From contig DCGX01000012.1 of the NCBI GenBank assembly GCA_002315505.1, positions 1-64,000 on the forward strand: a stretch of 64,000 bases of DNA, written 5' to 3'. The notes beneath the pieces are model-generated. The model ran no database searches, was not told the origin of the DNA, and saw only the letters and a list, made by a program, of their open reading frames with translations. The translations under genes were made by a program, and so were the position numbers. Source of the stretch: Ruminococcaceae bacterium UBA1767. Its GTDB lineage: Bacteria > Bacillota > Clostridia > Oscillospirales > Acutalibacteraceae. This document shows, piece after piece, positions 26,807-35,699 of the stretch (the first letter of the stretch is position 1; the number at the start of each line of letters is the position of its first letter).

Positions 26807-27535
26807 ATGAAGAAAATTTTATCAGTTTTACTTGCAATTATTGCTGTATTTTCACTGACAACATCTGCTTTTACGGCATTTGCGGATGATATTGAGGAGA
26901 ATACAATTATTGAAAATGAGGAAATATCAGAAAATACTGACAATCCCGACACACCCGATGAGCCTGAAAAGCACTTCGATGTTACGATGTATCTTTGTGC
27001 AACTGCAAACTCACTCTCAGGTCACGTTTGGCTCTACTTTGTAAACAATTCAAATTATCCGGTTAATATCGGTTACTACGAGAATCTCCAGCCGGGACAG
27101 GGAATTTCAGTTGGCAGTCTTAACTTCTTTCGTAAAAGTGGCGGCGGAACATATTACAACGGCGAGGCAATGATGGCAGCGATGGACGGAAAGCTCGACG
27201 ACCTTAGAAAACATACAACTTCTCTTGAAATGAGCCTTACTGAAGAACAGCTCGAGAAGGTAAACAATAAGATAAAGTCAATGAATTTCTATGACTTTAT
27301 ATTCTGTAACTGCGGAGTGTTTGCGACACAGGTTTGGAACAGCGTTTCTTCTAAAAAGGTTGTTCATCTTGTTTTCCCTGTTTTTACTGTTGCTTTTATG
27401 AAGATACTTGGTGCAAAAACAGGTGTTCTGACCATGGATGACCCGAGAGACGGAGTCGGAGCATGGAAGCAACGCAAGAATGGTTGTGAAGTTGCAAATA
27501 ATAAATCGTTTAATTATTCCTGCGTAAACACATAA
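26807..27535 (+). CDS. Secreted protein, possible permuted papain-fold (NlpC/P60-LRAT-like) enzyme
   Basis: Signal peptide with AFA-DDI cleavage near residue 27, then an acidic Pro/Asp/Glu linker (28-56). The mature domain has a His in SLSGHVWLYFVN (His73) and later a conserved-looking Cys in FIFCNCGVFATQVWN (Cys169). His before Cys, with an Asn-Cys-x2-Phe-Ala context, is the arrangement of circularly permuted NlpC/P60 or LRAT-like hydrolases and acyltransferases, so peptidoglycan or lipid amide/ester cleavage is possible. This is inference from motif order only. It is the only protein here with a clear signal peptide that lacks both a C-terminal tail and an N-terminal anchor. AAAGGAG precedes the ATG at 8 nt; a 36-nt palindrome follows the gene. 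Confidence 0.7.
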   Translation: MKKILSVLLAIIAVFSLTTSAFTAFADDIEENTIIENEEISENTDNPDTPDEPEKHFDVTMYLCATANSLSGHVWLYFVNNSNYPVNIGYYENLQPGQGISVGSLNFFRKSGGGTYYNGEAMMAAMDGKLDDLRKHTTSLEMSLTEEQLEKVNNKIKSMNFYDFIFCNCGVFATQVWNSVSSKKVVHLVFPVFTVAFMKILGAKTGVLTMDDPRDGVGAWKQRKNGCEVANNKSFNYSCVNT

Positions 27536-27571
27536 TGAATTATTAAAAATTATTATATGGGAAGGTTAAAA

Positions 27572-27607
27572 TTCAGTGCCATGGTTGAGCTCAGCCATGG
27601 CGCTGAA
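27572..27607 (+). terminator. 36-nt near-perfect palindrome, probable terminator
   Basis: Stem of 16 Watson-Crick pairs and two G-U pairs around a GAGCTC centre, containing CCATGG twice. Only a weak T-rich run follows (ACTTTGT), so it may instead be an operator or mRNA-end-protecting hairpin. Confidence 0.6.
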
Positions 27608-27632
27608 ACTTTGTAAGTATCAATAAATTTTC

Positions 27633-27661
27633 TTGACTGTATTTTTTTACAATGTTACAAT
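27633..27661 (+). promoter_or_regulatory. Promoter of the 540-residue protein gene
   Basis: TTGACT, 17 nt, TACAAT. Confidence 0.75.
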
Positions 27662-27688
27662 TATTGTATCAAATTTCGAGGTGATTTC

Positions 27689-29311
27689 ATGCCCTTTACT
27701 TTTTTTCATGCGTATATGCCGAAGGTGTTCGAAGCACAGCTTGATGCAGGTCTTTTCAAAGAAAACGACGGCATACGATTTTGTCAGAGCATTGATATTG
27801 ATGAGAGTCTGAAATTTAATAATCTTGCAAAAATCGGCGGGGCTTTATTTGATTTCGTAAAAGAAAATAATTGTCCGTTGTACATTGACAGACTTCAGGG
27901 CGGTTGTTTTTTTGAGGGATATGATTATAATATGGAGCTTGTCCGAACTTACCATGAAATGCTCGGCGAGAGGTTTTACGGATTTCAGATGCACGAGTGG
28001 ATGTCGAACTTTATCAGCGACACAAGTAAGCTCGTTGACGGAAAATGTCCCGAGCCGTGGACGGAAGAGAATATTATCGCAACGCTGAAAAGAGATTTTC
28101 CTTTTCCTCACGTTTTTACAGAGGCAATGAGCGCAAAGGAATTCGCACAGGCAGGTCACATTACTGACGTTCAGACGTATCTCGATACGATGAAAAAGCT
28201 ATTCGCTAAACGACAGAATTACACAGACGGAATGCTTCTCCCGTGCGACAGTGCAATACTTGGATATTCTCTTGAATTTAAGCAGGGCGCGAAAAGAGTT
28301 ATGCCAGAAATCGGACAGCAGACGAAAAACACTTCAATTCAGCTTGCTTACGCCCGAGGAATGGCAAAGGCATACAAAAAAGAATTCGGTGCGTACTATG
28401 AGCCGTGGGGCGGAAGTCCGTTCTCTGCCTGTAATTATCAGAAGGACGGCAAAAACGAGTGGAATATCAGTAATGACAGCTTTCCCTTTAAAACTGCAGG
28501 TGGTAACGGAGGAAGCTCCCGTTCCTTGCAGAAGAGAATGTATTTTTATTCATATGCTGCAGGTGCAAAATTCATTTCAGAGGAATGGGGACTTTGCAAC
28601 ACATTCTACGATTGGAATGATTTTGAATTAACCGCTTACGGAAAAGAAAAAAAGAAATTCATAGATTTTACTCAAAAATATAATAATATCGGCGAGCCTA
28701 TTACTCCGATTGCGGCGGTTATTCCTAAGGAAATTATCGCACTTGACGATATTTATAACGAGGATAATTATCTTTCGTTTAATGTTCAGAGTGATATGAA
28801 AAATAAAATTGACATTATGCGAAAAGGTCTTCGCAAATTGTTTGCGTTCGGTGACGTATTCGGCAATGAAAATTATTGCATGATTAACAGACTTGTACCC
28901 GATGCGATTGACATTGTTAATGAGGATGTTTATGATGACAGCAAATACGAATATGCCGTAAATCTGACGGGCAATGATGATTTTGAAAAAAATCACAAAT
29001 GCTGTTCTGCTGATGATGTGGCTGAGATTTTATCCGAAATTTTGCCCTGTCGTGTTGTGGGTGGTCTGCATCATATTATCAACAAAAATTCCGACAACGA
29101 TTATTTTATTTCGATTTTTAATAATACGGGAATTATCCGCTCAGTTGAGGAAGGCGAATACGGCTTAAAGGAAGCAGAAAAAACTGTTTCGGTTGAGCTG
29201 AAAAATGGAAGAAGTCTTTCGGGACTTTACGGCGAATATAAAATAGAAAAAGCTGATGATAAATATTATATTACTGTTCCGGCAGGTGAAATGTTTTTCG
29301 GCAGATTTTAA
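27689..29311 (+). CDS. Unrecognised cytoplasmic protein, glycoside-hydrolase-like
   Basis: A 540-residue protein without signal peptide or membrane segment; family not recognised. The first about 360 residues look like an alpha/beta barrel: alternating strands and helices, with CPLYIDRLQGG, RFYGFQMHEWMSN and AGAKFISEEWGLC placing Asp/Glu at strand ends as in many clan-A glycosidases, and AYYEPWGGSPFSAC between them. The C-terminal about 120 residues (from VGGLHHIINKNSDNDYFIS) resemble the beta-sandwich domain that closes many glycosidases. It sits between a secreted papain-like protein and a secreted beta-helix protein, with its own promoter and the RBS GAGGTGATTTC before the ATG. A role on imported glycans is only a guess. 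Confidence 0.75.
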   Translation: MPFTFFHAYMPKVFEAQLDAGLFKENDGIRFCQSIDIDESLKFNNLAKIGGALFDFVKENNCPLYIDRLQGGCFFEGYDYNMELVRTYHEMLGERFYGFQMHEWMSNFISDTSKLVDGKCPEPWTEENIIATLKRDFPFPHVFTEAMSAKEFAQAGHITDVQTYLDTMKKLFAKRQNYTDGMLLPCDSAILGYSLEFKQGAKRVMPEIGQQTKNTSIQLAYARGMAKAYKKEFGAYYEPWGGSPFSACNYQKDGKNEWNISNDSFPFKTAGGNGGSSRSLQKRMYFYSYAAGAKFISEEWGLCNTFYDWNDFELTAYGKEKKKFIDFTQKYNNIGEPITPIAAVIPKEIIALDDIYNEDNYLSFNVQSDMKNKIDIMRKGLRKLFAFGDVFGNENYCMINRLVPDAIDIVNEDVYDDSKYEYAVNLTGNDDFEKNHKCCSADDVAEILSEILPCRVVGGLHHIINKNSDNDYFISIFNNTGIIRSVEEGEYGLKEAEKTVSVELKNGRSLSGLYGEYKIEKADDKYYITVPAGEMFFGRF

Positions 29312-29318
29312 AGTAATA

Positions 29319-29347
29319 CAACCTCCTCTGGTTATCAGAGGAGGTTG
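29319..29347. terminator. Bidirectional terminator
   Basis: CAACCTCCTCT-GGTTATC-AGAGGAGGTTG between convergent genes. Confidence 0.8.
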
Positions 29348-29351
29348 CTGT

Positions 29352-31013
29352 TTAAAATGCAAAAATATATGTAATTATTTCGTAGAAAAACTGATAGACA
29401 GTTGCAAAAATTCCGCTGAAAAATCTGATGAATTTTTCACCGAATGAGGTAGCAGGCTTTTCCTGCACGCCTTCACCCATATAGCAGCCGATATTCACTG
29501 TATCCGTAAATTGATTACCGAAAATATCAGTACCGCTTTCACCCATGCAAATACCTTTGTTTAACAATGGTGAGTCTGATGATAATCTGTAGCTTTCGGG
29601 ATTTGCTTCATCGTTACCGACAAAATTCGGATTTTTTCTGATTGTATTTTCGGAAACTGTCGGTACTGCCATACCGTATATGCAGTTATTTACAAATTCA
29701 CCCGAGAATGCATACTTGCTTACTGTTCCGTCGGCTTCTTTCTTGTTTTGATAAACATTGAAAATTCTTGAAATATCACCGACAAAAATGTTGTTTGCTA
29801 TGTAACCGTTTTTAACTCCGTCAATAACAAAAGAATGCGAGTTAATAATCGTATTGTTGTAAAATCTGAAATCTGTTTCGACACTGCCTTCTGTTCCGAG
29901 TCTGTTCTGACCACCGTTGTCATTTACAGATAAGCAATAGCGGACAGTGTTTCCTCTTTGTCCGCATTCGGGAGAACAGCATCGGATAAAACGCATATTA
30001 TCGTGGGAATAAATATATTGATATGTGCAGTAATTACTTCTTGAATCGAAATCAACAGCCATTCCGTCACCGACACATTTCTGACCTGCAATTTCTGTGT
30101 TCTGAATTGTACAATGCTGACTTCCCCAGAACCACATAGCGGCATTAACGTGTGTCATATTTCCGTTTTCATCAATTCCGTCATTGAGAGTACAATCAAT
30201 ACAACGGCAGTTGGTTACGAGAGAATTTTCGCAAATACCCATTATGAGTGCTTCTGCGTCCATATTATGGAAATAACAGTTTGATATTAATGCATTGTCA
30301 TTGTAGTAAAAGTCGAGGTCATCGAGTGATGCTTTCTCTTCAAATGGGTCATATGCTTCGTTCCATCCACCCCAAAGACTTATTCCGTTTCCGCAATCAT
30401 AAAATTCACAATTTGTTATCGTCAAATCATCAACCGGATTAGAATTGTGGGAGAATATATTTTTTACCATAACGCAGGCTCTTGCTTCTTTTGCTCCGAA
30501 GAGAATGTTGTCACGTGCGTTGTGCTCATAATTCTGGATGTCATGAATTTTAAGTGTGTCAAGTGTAACACCTGTACTTTTTTCATTTATTGTGTTTATC
30601 CATATTGCTCCGCCGTTGTGAGCGGTCATTTCTAAATTTGAAACAGTGAGATACGAGCAGTCGAAGAGCCATAAAATATCGGAATATTTATTTGTTGTGA
30701 GCAAAGGAAATTCACCTTCGCCGTAGGAAGAGATTGTAATCGGATTTTCCTGAGTACCCTTGCAGGTCAATTCAAGTTCTTCAACCGTGAAAATACAATC
30801 TGATTTGAATAAAATTGAGTCGCCCGGATTAAGCGTAAGGCTTTTAACGTTCTCAACGCTCCTCCAGGGAGATAATACCGATGTTCCGTTGTTGCTGTCA
30901 TCACCATTCACCGAGTCAATGTAATATGTTTTTGAGTATGGTGCGGCGAATGCAGTAACGCACATACAAAAGAGCAAAAGAATCGTTAACATAATCGAAA
31001 TTATTTTTTTCAT
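29352..31013 (-). CDS. Secreted right-handed parallel beta-helix protein with C-terminal tail
   Basis: Exported pectate-lyase-like beta-helix protein (553 aa). Signal peptide MKKIISIMLTILLL, cleavage AFA-APY near residue 23. The mature start YYIDSVNGDDSNNGTS with WRSVENV is the usual entry to such helices, followed by PbH1-like coils (ISNCYFHNMDAEALIM, VTNCRCIDC, FYNNTIINS, IANNIFVGDI). Probably a polysaccharide lyase or glycosidase acting on plant or host glycans; the family number is not readable. The protein ends with FATVYQFFYEIITYIFAF, the clearest of the hydrophobic tails in this window. Start set at ATG 31011-31013, where AGGTGAGC lies just upstream; an in-frame ATG ten codons earlier would not fit the signal peptide. 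Confidence 0.83.
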   Translation of the reverse strand: MKKIISIMLTILLLFCMCVTAFAAPYSKTYYIDSVNGDDSNNGTSVLSPWRSVENVKSLTLNPGDSILFKSDCIFTVEELELTCKGTQENPITISSYGEGEFPLLTTNKYSDILWLFDCSYLTVSNLEMTAHNGGAIWINTINEKSTGVTLDTLKIHDIQNYEHNARDNILFGAKEARACVMVKNIFSHNSNPVDDLTITNCEFYDCGNGISLWGGWNEAYDPFEEKASLDDLDFYYNDNALISNCYFHNMDAEALIMGICENSLVTNCRCIDCTLNDGIDENGNMTHVNAAMWFWGSQHCTIQNTEIAGQKCVGDGMAVDFDSRSNYCTYQYIYSHDNMRFIRCCSPECGQRGNTVRYCLSVNDNGGQNRLGTEGSVETDFRFYNNTIINSHSFVIDGVKNGYIANNIFVGDISRIFNVYQNKKEADGTVSKYAFSGEFVNNCIYGMAVPTVSENTIRKNPNFVGNDEANPESYRLSSDSPLLNKGICMGESGTDIFGNQFTDTVNIGCYMGEGVQEKPATSFGEKFIRFFSGIFATVYQFFYEIITYIFAF

Positions 31014-31044
31014 AAAGCTCACCTGACTTGTTATTAGTACCATT

Positions 31045-31073
31045 ATGATACCATATCAATAAGTTTGTTTCAA
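31045..31073 (-). promoter_or_regulatory. Promoter of the beta-helix gene
   Basis: Minus-strand TTGAAA, 17 nt, TATCAT. Confidence 0.7.
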
Positions 31074-31103
31074 TAATAATATAAAAAAATGCAATTTATC
31101 TTA

Positions 31104-31132
31104 TTGAATGATTACGAATGCTATGATATAAT
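31104..31132 (+). promoter_or_regulatory. Promoter of the PI-PLC gene
   Basis: TTGAAT, 17 nt, TGA-TATAAT. Confidence 0.8.
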
Positions 31133-31161
31133 TTTAAAAATTAAAAGGCGGAGGGGAAAAT

Positions 31162-32079
31162 ATGAGAAGTATTATTTCTTCAGTTGTAGCATTGGTAACA
31201 TTGATTCTTGCGGTATTCGGAATCGGAGAGGTCAAGGACACAAATCAGTTTCAGAATACAATATGGATGTCGGCAATAAGTGACGATGCGTATTTGAGCG
31301 AACTTTCTATTCCGGGTACACACGATACCTGCGCATTGTATGAACCGATAAAGCCGTGTGCAAAATGTCAGGACTACACATTGAAGGACCAGCTTGATAT
31401 GGGTGTCAGATTTATTGATATCCGAGGTACTGTGGTTGGTTCAAAAATTTATTGTGTACACGGACCTATTTATCAGGCACAGAATTTTAATGAGGTGCTT
31501 GATACCTGTTATGAATTCTTAAGCAACAATCCTTCGGAAACTATAATAATGAGTCTGAAGGAGGATATTACAGTCGGCAAAAAATCATTTACGGACATTG
31601 CGAAAAAATACATTGACGAAAACAAAGAATTCTGGTTTATGGATAATCGTATTCCGACTCTCGGCGAGGTGCGAGGAAAAATTGTCCTTGTAAATCGTTT
31701 TGATAATACCTGCGAATTGGGAATTCAGACTCGTGGATGGGCTGACAATGCTTCATTTACAATCGAAAATGACATTTTTAATATTAATATTCAGGATTAC
31801 TATCATATTTCATCTGTTGAAGAGGAATGGGCACAGGCCGAAAAGCTGTTAAATGATTGCAAAAATTGTGATGCCTTACAGAGAAAAGATAATTTGTATA
31901 TTAACTTTTTGAGCGGATATCTCGGCACATTGCCTGACCAGGTTACAGTTGCAGAGGGTATGAATGCTAATTTTGTGAAATATTTTGAAAACGCAGAAAA
32001 AGGCTGCTATGGAATAATCCTTTTTGATTTTGTTACGCAGGAATATTGCGATATGGTAATCAGCACAAATTTCAGTTAA
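31162..32079 (+). CDS. Membrane-anchored phosphatidylinositol-specific phospholipase C
   Basis: PI-PLC X-domain enzyme (305 aa) cleaving phosphatidylinositol or glycosyl-PI to inositol phosphates and diacylglycerol, outside the cell. The two catalytic histidines are visible: IPGTHDT (His near 54) and YCVHGP (His near 100), with VRFIDIRG between them. The N terminus (SSVVALVTLILAVFGIGE) is a hydrophobic segment without a good cleavage site, so the protein is probably anchored. The rest follows the family order to DQVTVAEGMN. The GGCGGAGGGG site precedes the ATG. Bacterial PI-PLCs are known from Bacillus, Listeria and Clostridium, some as virulence factors; here host phospholipid or inositol use is equally possible. 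Confidence 0.88.
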   Translation: MRSIISSVVALVTLILAVFGIGEVKDTNQFQNTIWMSAISDDAYLSELSIPGTHDTCALYEPIKPCAKCQDYTLKDQLDMGVRFIDIRGTVVGSKIYCVHGPIYQAQNFNEVLDTCYEFLSNNPSETIIMSLKEDITVGKKSFTDIAKKYIDENKEFWFMDNRIPTLGEVRGKIVLVNRFDNTCELGIQTRGWADNASFTIENDIFNINIQDYYHISSVEEEWAQAEKLLNDCKNCDALQRKDNLYINFLSGYLGTLPDQVTVAEGMNANFVKYFENAEKGCYGIILFDFVTQEYCDMVISTNFS

Positions 32080-32083
32080 TAAA

Positions 32084-32117
32084 AAGCGAGTCGAAATTTT
32101 GACTCGCTTAAACTTTT
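32084..32117 (+). terminator. Terminator of the PI-PLC gene
   Basis: AAGCGAGTC ... GACTCGCTT stem, then AAACTTTTG. Confidence 0.75.
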
Positions 32118-32189
32118 GTTTTGATGTAATTTTTATTTTAAAAAGTCAATAAAATAATATTCGGCAATGAAATAAGTAGGGTTAATTTG

Positions 32190-32218
32190 TTGACTAAAAA
32201 TACGTATCGTGATAGAAT
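32190..32218 (+). promoter_or_regulatory. Promoter of the MBOAT operon
   Basis: TTGACT, 17 nt, TGA-TAGAAT. Confidence 0.75.
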
Positions 32219-32254
32219 TACTAGTATTAAGTGTTGTAATATGGAGATATAATT

Positions 32255-33691
32255 ATGCTGTTTAATTCATTGGCTTTTGCGATTTTTCTCCCGATAGTTT
32301 TTGCTGTCTACTGGTTACTGCCTCACAAATACAGATGGGCATTAATTTTTGTTGCCAGCTATTATTTTTATATGAGCTGGAATGCAAAATACGTTGTACT
32401 GATTTTGTTTACAACAGTTGCTTCGTATTCAGCGGCACGGCTGATGGAGAAAAAAGATGATAAAAAATACAAACAGGGTATACTCGCAGTAACAACCATT
32501 GTGTGTCTGGGTGTGTTGTTTTTCTTTAAATATTTTAATTTTTTGAGCGACTCCTTAACTGATTTACTTGGAATGTTTTCAATTCAACTTCACCCTGTCA
32601 CGTTAAAAATTCTTCTGCCGGTCGGCATATCATTTTATACATTTCAGACACTCAGTTATGTAATTGATGTGTACAGAGGAAGTGTAAAGGCAGAGCGACA
32701 TTTCGGGAAATATGCCGCATTTATCTCGTTTTTTCCACAGCTTGTTGCAGGTCCTATTGAGAGAACGAGTAATCTTCTTCCTCAGATAAAAGAAGAAAGG
32801 AAATTTGATTATCATCAGGCGACCTACGGAATGAAACTGATGACATGGGGATTCTTCAAAAAGCTGGTTATTGCGGATGTTGTATCGCCTTATGTTGATT
32901 CTATTTTTAACAATCCTACGAAGTACAGCGGTTTTTCACTTGTACTTGCTACTTTATTTTTCACGATTCAGATTTATTGTGATTTTTCGGGATATTCTGA
33001 CATTGCAATCGGAACATCAAAATTGCTCGGCATTGATTTGATGACGAACTTTAAAAGTCCGTATTTTTCTCAGAGCATCAAGGAATTCTGGAGTAGATGG
33101 CATATTTCCCTTTCAACGTGGTTTAAGGATTATGTATATATTCCGCTCGGAGGAAACCGATGCAGTAAATTTAGAAATAGCATTAATCTTATGCTAACAT
33201 TTCTTGTCAGCGGATTGTGGCATGGTTCCAACTGGACCTTTGTTGTTTGGGGTGGAATCCACGGGTTTGCTCAGGTTATTGAAAACAGATTACTCCCGAA
33301 AAAACATAGAACTAGTACAGGCTTAGTAAAGGCAATACGAATTGCATTTGTATTTTGTTTCTGTGCATTTGCGTGGGTATTCTTCGTTTCGAATTCTATC
33401 GGCGATGCGTTCTATGTTATTACTCATTTCTTTACGGGAATCGGTGACCCGATAAATTACATTATCAGCGGTTATTCAAATATCGGCATGGTAAAATCAG
33501 TAATGGTTCCTGTTACCTTCAGTATTTGTCTGCTCGCTGTTTATGATTATATTTCGCTTAAGTATGATTGTATCGAGATTATAAGCAAGCAGAAAAAGAT
33601 TGTCCGATACTCAATCTATTGGATATTGGTCATCATAATTCTTTCGATAAGAGCGGGCGGTGCAGCAGAATTTGTATACTTCCAATTCTGA
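32255..33691 (+). CDS. MBOAT-family O-acyltransferase (AlgI/PatA-like)
   Basis: Polytopic membrane protein (478 aa) that hands acyl groups, usually acetyl, across the membrane to a surface polysaccharide. MBOAT signatures are FFPQLVAGPIER near residue 163, YCDFSGYSDIAIG near 242, EFWSRWHISLSTWFKDYVYIPLGG near 275 and the catalytic-site SGLWHGSNWTFVVWGG with His near 323. A SGNH-like partner gene starts 19 nt downstream, matching AlgI-AlgJ/X and PatA-PatB pairs. GGAG precedes the ATG. The target is likely the polymer made by the glycosyltransferase and ligase genes just downstream, but that link is inferred from position. Confidence 0.92.
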   Translation: MLFNSLAFAIFLPIVFAVYWLLPHKYRWALIFVASYYFYMSWNAKYVVLILFTTVASYSAARLMEKKDDKKYKQGILAVTTIVCLGVLFFFKYFNFLSDSLTDLLGMFSIQLHPVTLKILLPVGISFYTFQTLSYVIDVYRGSVKAERHFGKYAAFISFFPQLVAGPIERTSNLLPQIKEERKFDYHQATYGMKLMTWGFFKKLVIADVVSPYVDSIFNNPTKYSGFSLVLATLFFTIQIYCDFSGYSDIAIGTSKLLGIDLMTNFKSPYFSQSIKEFWSRWHISLSTWFKDYVYIPLGGNRCSKFRNSINLMLTFLVSGLWHGSNWTFVVWGGIHGFAQVIENRLLPKKHRTSTGLVKAIRIAFVFCFCAFAWVFFVSNSIGDAFYVITHFFTGIGDPINYIISGYSNIGMVKSVMVPVTFSICLLAVYDYISLKYDCIEIISKQKKIVRYSIYWILVIIILSIRAGGAAEFVYFQF

Positions 33692-33710
33692 TTTAAGAAG
33701 GTTAACTGAG

Positions 33711-34700
33711 ATGAAGAGATTTATTAAAATTGTATCGTTATTCTTAGCGATAATATTGTTGATAACGATTATTCCATCTGTGGTTATCGACCCGTACAAT
33801 ATTATTCATTGGGATTCCATAAGGGATAATGGTATTGAGCCGAATAAAAATTATATCAAAACAAAATATATTATTGAAAATCCCGATAAATTCGATACGT
33901 ATATGTTCGGCTCGTCGAGGGTAGGTGCGATTCATACCGAAAAAATCAAGGGTGAAAAGGTATATAATATGACATACTCTGAGGGAGTGCCATATGACCA
34001 TCTTGACACAATAAAGACCTTTATTGAAAACGATGTACAGATCAAGAAAATTTACATGGGTGTTGACAGTCTCTCATACACAACGAGCGGACAACAACAT
34101 GCTTCAAATCCGATGAGATGTCCGTACAGTAAGTTGCATAATAATCCCGAGGTTTATTTCAATTTATACTGTAATCCGAAAACAAACTTCCTTTCGTTGT
34201 ACACAACCTATTTCAAACCGAATAAGGCAAAAATAAACAGCAAGCTATTTTATAAATACGGATGGCATCACGATTATGATAAGAAAACGACCATTAAATG
34301 GGAAAAGGCAAAGGCGTCAATCGGTGCGTGCTATCTTATGGACGAAACTCTTGAGGACATTAGAAAAATAAAAGAGCTTTGCGATAAAAATAATATTGAA
34401 CTTGTTGTGTTTACAAGTCCAATGTACGAACTGACGTATAAGGCATCGGTTGAGCACGATTATTGTGAATTTCTTACAAGACTTGCTGAAATTACTGATT
34501 ATTATAACTTCAGCGGATTGAATGACATTACAACCGACGTAAAAAATTATATTGATGCAAGTCATTACAATGCATATGTCGGAGATATGATTATGAATGT
34601 ACTATCGGATGAAAAGAAGTATGATGAATTGTATAATAACGGATTCGGATGGTATGTGACGAAGGATAATGTAAATGAGTTGATTGATGTCATCGGATAA
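33711..34700 (+). CDS. Membrane-anchored SGNH-like partner of the MBOAT acyltransferase
   Basis: AlgJ/AlgX- or DltD-like protein (329 aa) with an N-terminal membrane anchor (FIKIVSLFLAIILLITIIPS) and an extracytoplasmic domain. The motif YMFGSSRVGA has the Gly-Ser-Ser-Arg block usual for SGNH acyltransferases, and DASHYNAYVG supplies a candidate Asp-x2-His pair near the C terminus. It probably transfers the acyl group from the MBOAT protein to the glycan. Start set at ATG 33711, 9 nt after AGAAGG; this also leaves the anchor at the extreme N terminus. Second gene of the operon; a strong terminator follows. Confidence 0.8.
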   Translation: MKRFIKIVSLFLAIILLITIIPSVVIDPYNIIHWDSIRDNGIEPNKNYIKTKYIIENPDKFDTYMFGSSRVGAIHTEKIKGEKVYNMTYSEGVPYDHLDTIKTFIENDVQIKKIYMGVDSLSYTTSGQQHASNPMRCPYSKLHNNPEVYFNLYCNPKTNFLSLYTTYFKPNKAKINSKLFYKYGWHHDYDKKTTIKWEKAKASIGACYLMDETLEDIRKIKELCDKNNIELVVFTSPMYELTYKASVEHDYCEFLTRLAEITDYYNFSGLNDITTDVKNYIDASHYNAYVGDMIMNVLSDEKKYDELYNNGFGWYVTKDNVNELIDVIG

Positions 34701-34710
34701 CAGCGGTGGT

Positions 34711-34747
34711 AAGCTGGTTACTTTTTAAAAGTAATCAGCTTATTTTT
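34711..34747 (+). terminator. Terminator of the O-acylation pair
   Basis: AAGCTGGTTACTTTT / AAAAGTAATCAGCTT hairpin, then ATTTTTG. Confidence 0.88.
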
Positions 34748-34781
34748 GTAAATTTACTTGTATTATTTTTCTATTCAATAA

Positions 34782-34810
34782 TTGATTAATTAATAACAAT
34801 ATGATATAAT
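34782..34810 (+). promoter_or_regulatory. Promoter of the GT8 operon
   Basis: TTGATT, 17 nt, TGA-TATAAT. Confidence 0.8.
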
Positions 34811-34892
34811 ATTACGGAATACAGGAATATTATTATTTACTCGGTTAAACTATTTTTCTTGATGCGGATTATCTGCAGAATAAGGAGAAAAA

Positions 34893-35699
34893 ATGAATTT
34901 ATTGATTACGTTAAATTCAAATTATATATATCCGCTTTGTGTAATGCTTCACTCTCTTTCTGAGACAAACCGGAACAATCATTTTGATATTTATGTTGTG
35001 TATTCTTCGCTGACAGAAGACGATTTTAAAATGATGGAGCGTGCACTTGGCGGCACTGATGCTGTTATTCACAGGGTGCTTGTCGATGAAAAGATATTTG
35101 ATTCCGCACCTGTTCTCAGCCGAATCAGTAAGGAAACCTATTACAGGCTTCTCATAAGCGAGCTTATTCCGGATGATGTACACCGAATTCTTTATATCGA
35201 CCCCGATGTTGTTATAAAAAAGGATTTAAGCGAGCTTTACGATATGGATATGAAGGGCAATACAATTGCCGCAGGAACGCATATGTTCGGTGCGGTAAAA
35301 ACCTTCAATTTGTTGCGCTTGAAGCTGAAGCCCACAAGCAATTATATTAATGCGGGAATTATGCTTATTGACGTTGATAAGTGGAAGAAGACCGCACCTG
35401 TCGAAAAGGTACTTGAGTTTATTTCGCAAAACATTAAAAAACTAAGACTTGCCGACCAGGATGTTGTTAATATGATGTTTGAGGACAGCATAATTCTTTT
35501 CGATGAAAGAAAATATAATCTTGACGAAAAAATATTTTTTGCCAGGACATTCAGAATATATACACCCGAGCCTATTAATCTCGATTGGGTGAGGGAAAAC
35601 ACGGTAATTATTCACTATAACGGTAGTCACAAGCCATGGAAGACAAAAAAATACAGGGGAAAGCTTGGGGAGTACTTTGAACGATATAAAAACTTCTGA
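34893..35699 (+). CDS. Glycosyltransferase family 8 protein
   Basis: Retaining nucleotide-sugar glycosyltransferase (268 aa) of the GT8/LgtC type, adding glucose or galactose to a surface glycan from the cytoplasmic side. The metal motif is in LYIDPDVVIKK (Asp103-x-Asp105), with NAGIMLIDVDKW, LADQDVVNMMF and the UDP-binding HYNGSHKPWK further on. AAGGAG lies 6 nt before the ATG. The next gene begins inside its end (35-nt overlap), tying it to a TVP38-type membrane protein and an O-antigen-ligase-like protein in one operon. Confidence 0.93.
   Translation: MNLLITLNSNYIYPLCVMLHSLSETNRNNHFDIYVVYSSLTEDDFKMMERALGGTDAVIHRVLVDEKIFDSAPVLSRISKETYYRLLISELIPDDVHRILYIDPDVVIKKDLSELYDMDMKGNTIAAGTHMFGAVKTFNLLRLKLKPTSNYINAGIMLIDVDKWKKTAPVEKVLEFISQNIKKLRLADQDVVNMMFEDSIILFDERKYNLDEKIFFARTFRIYTPEPINLDWVRENTVIIHYNGSHKPWKTKKYRGKLGEYFERYKNF

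Noticed and set aside
27572..27607. Palindrome as an insertion-sequence end or attachment site
   Set aside because: Single copy in the window, no flanking duplication and no transposase or integrase gene.
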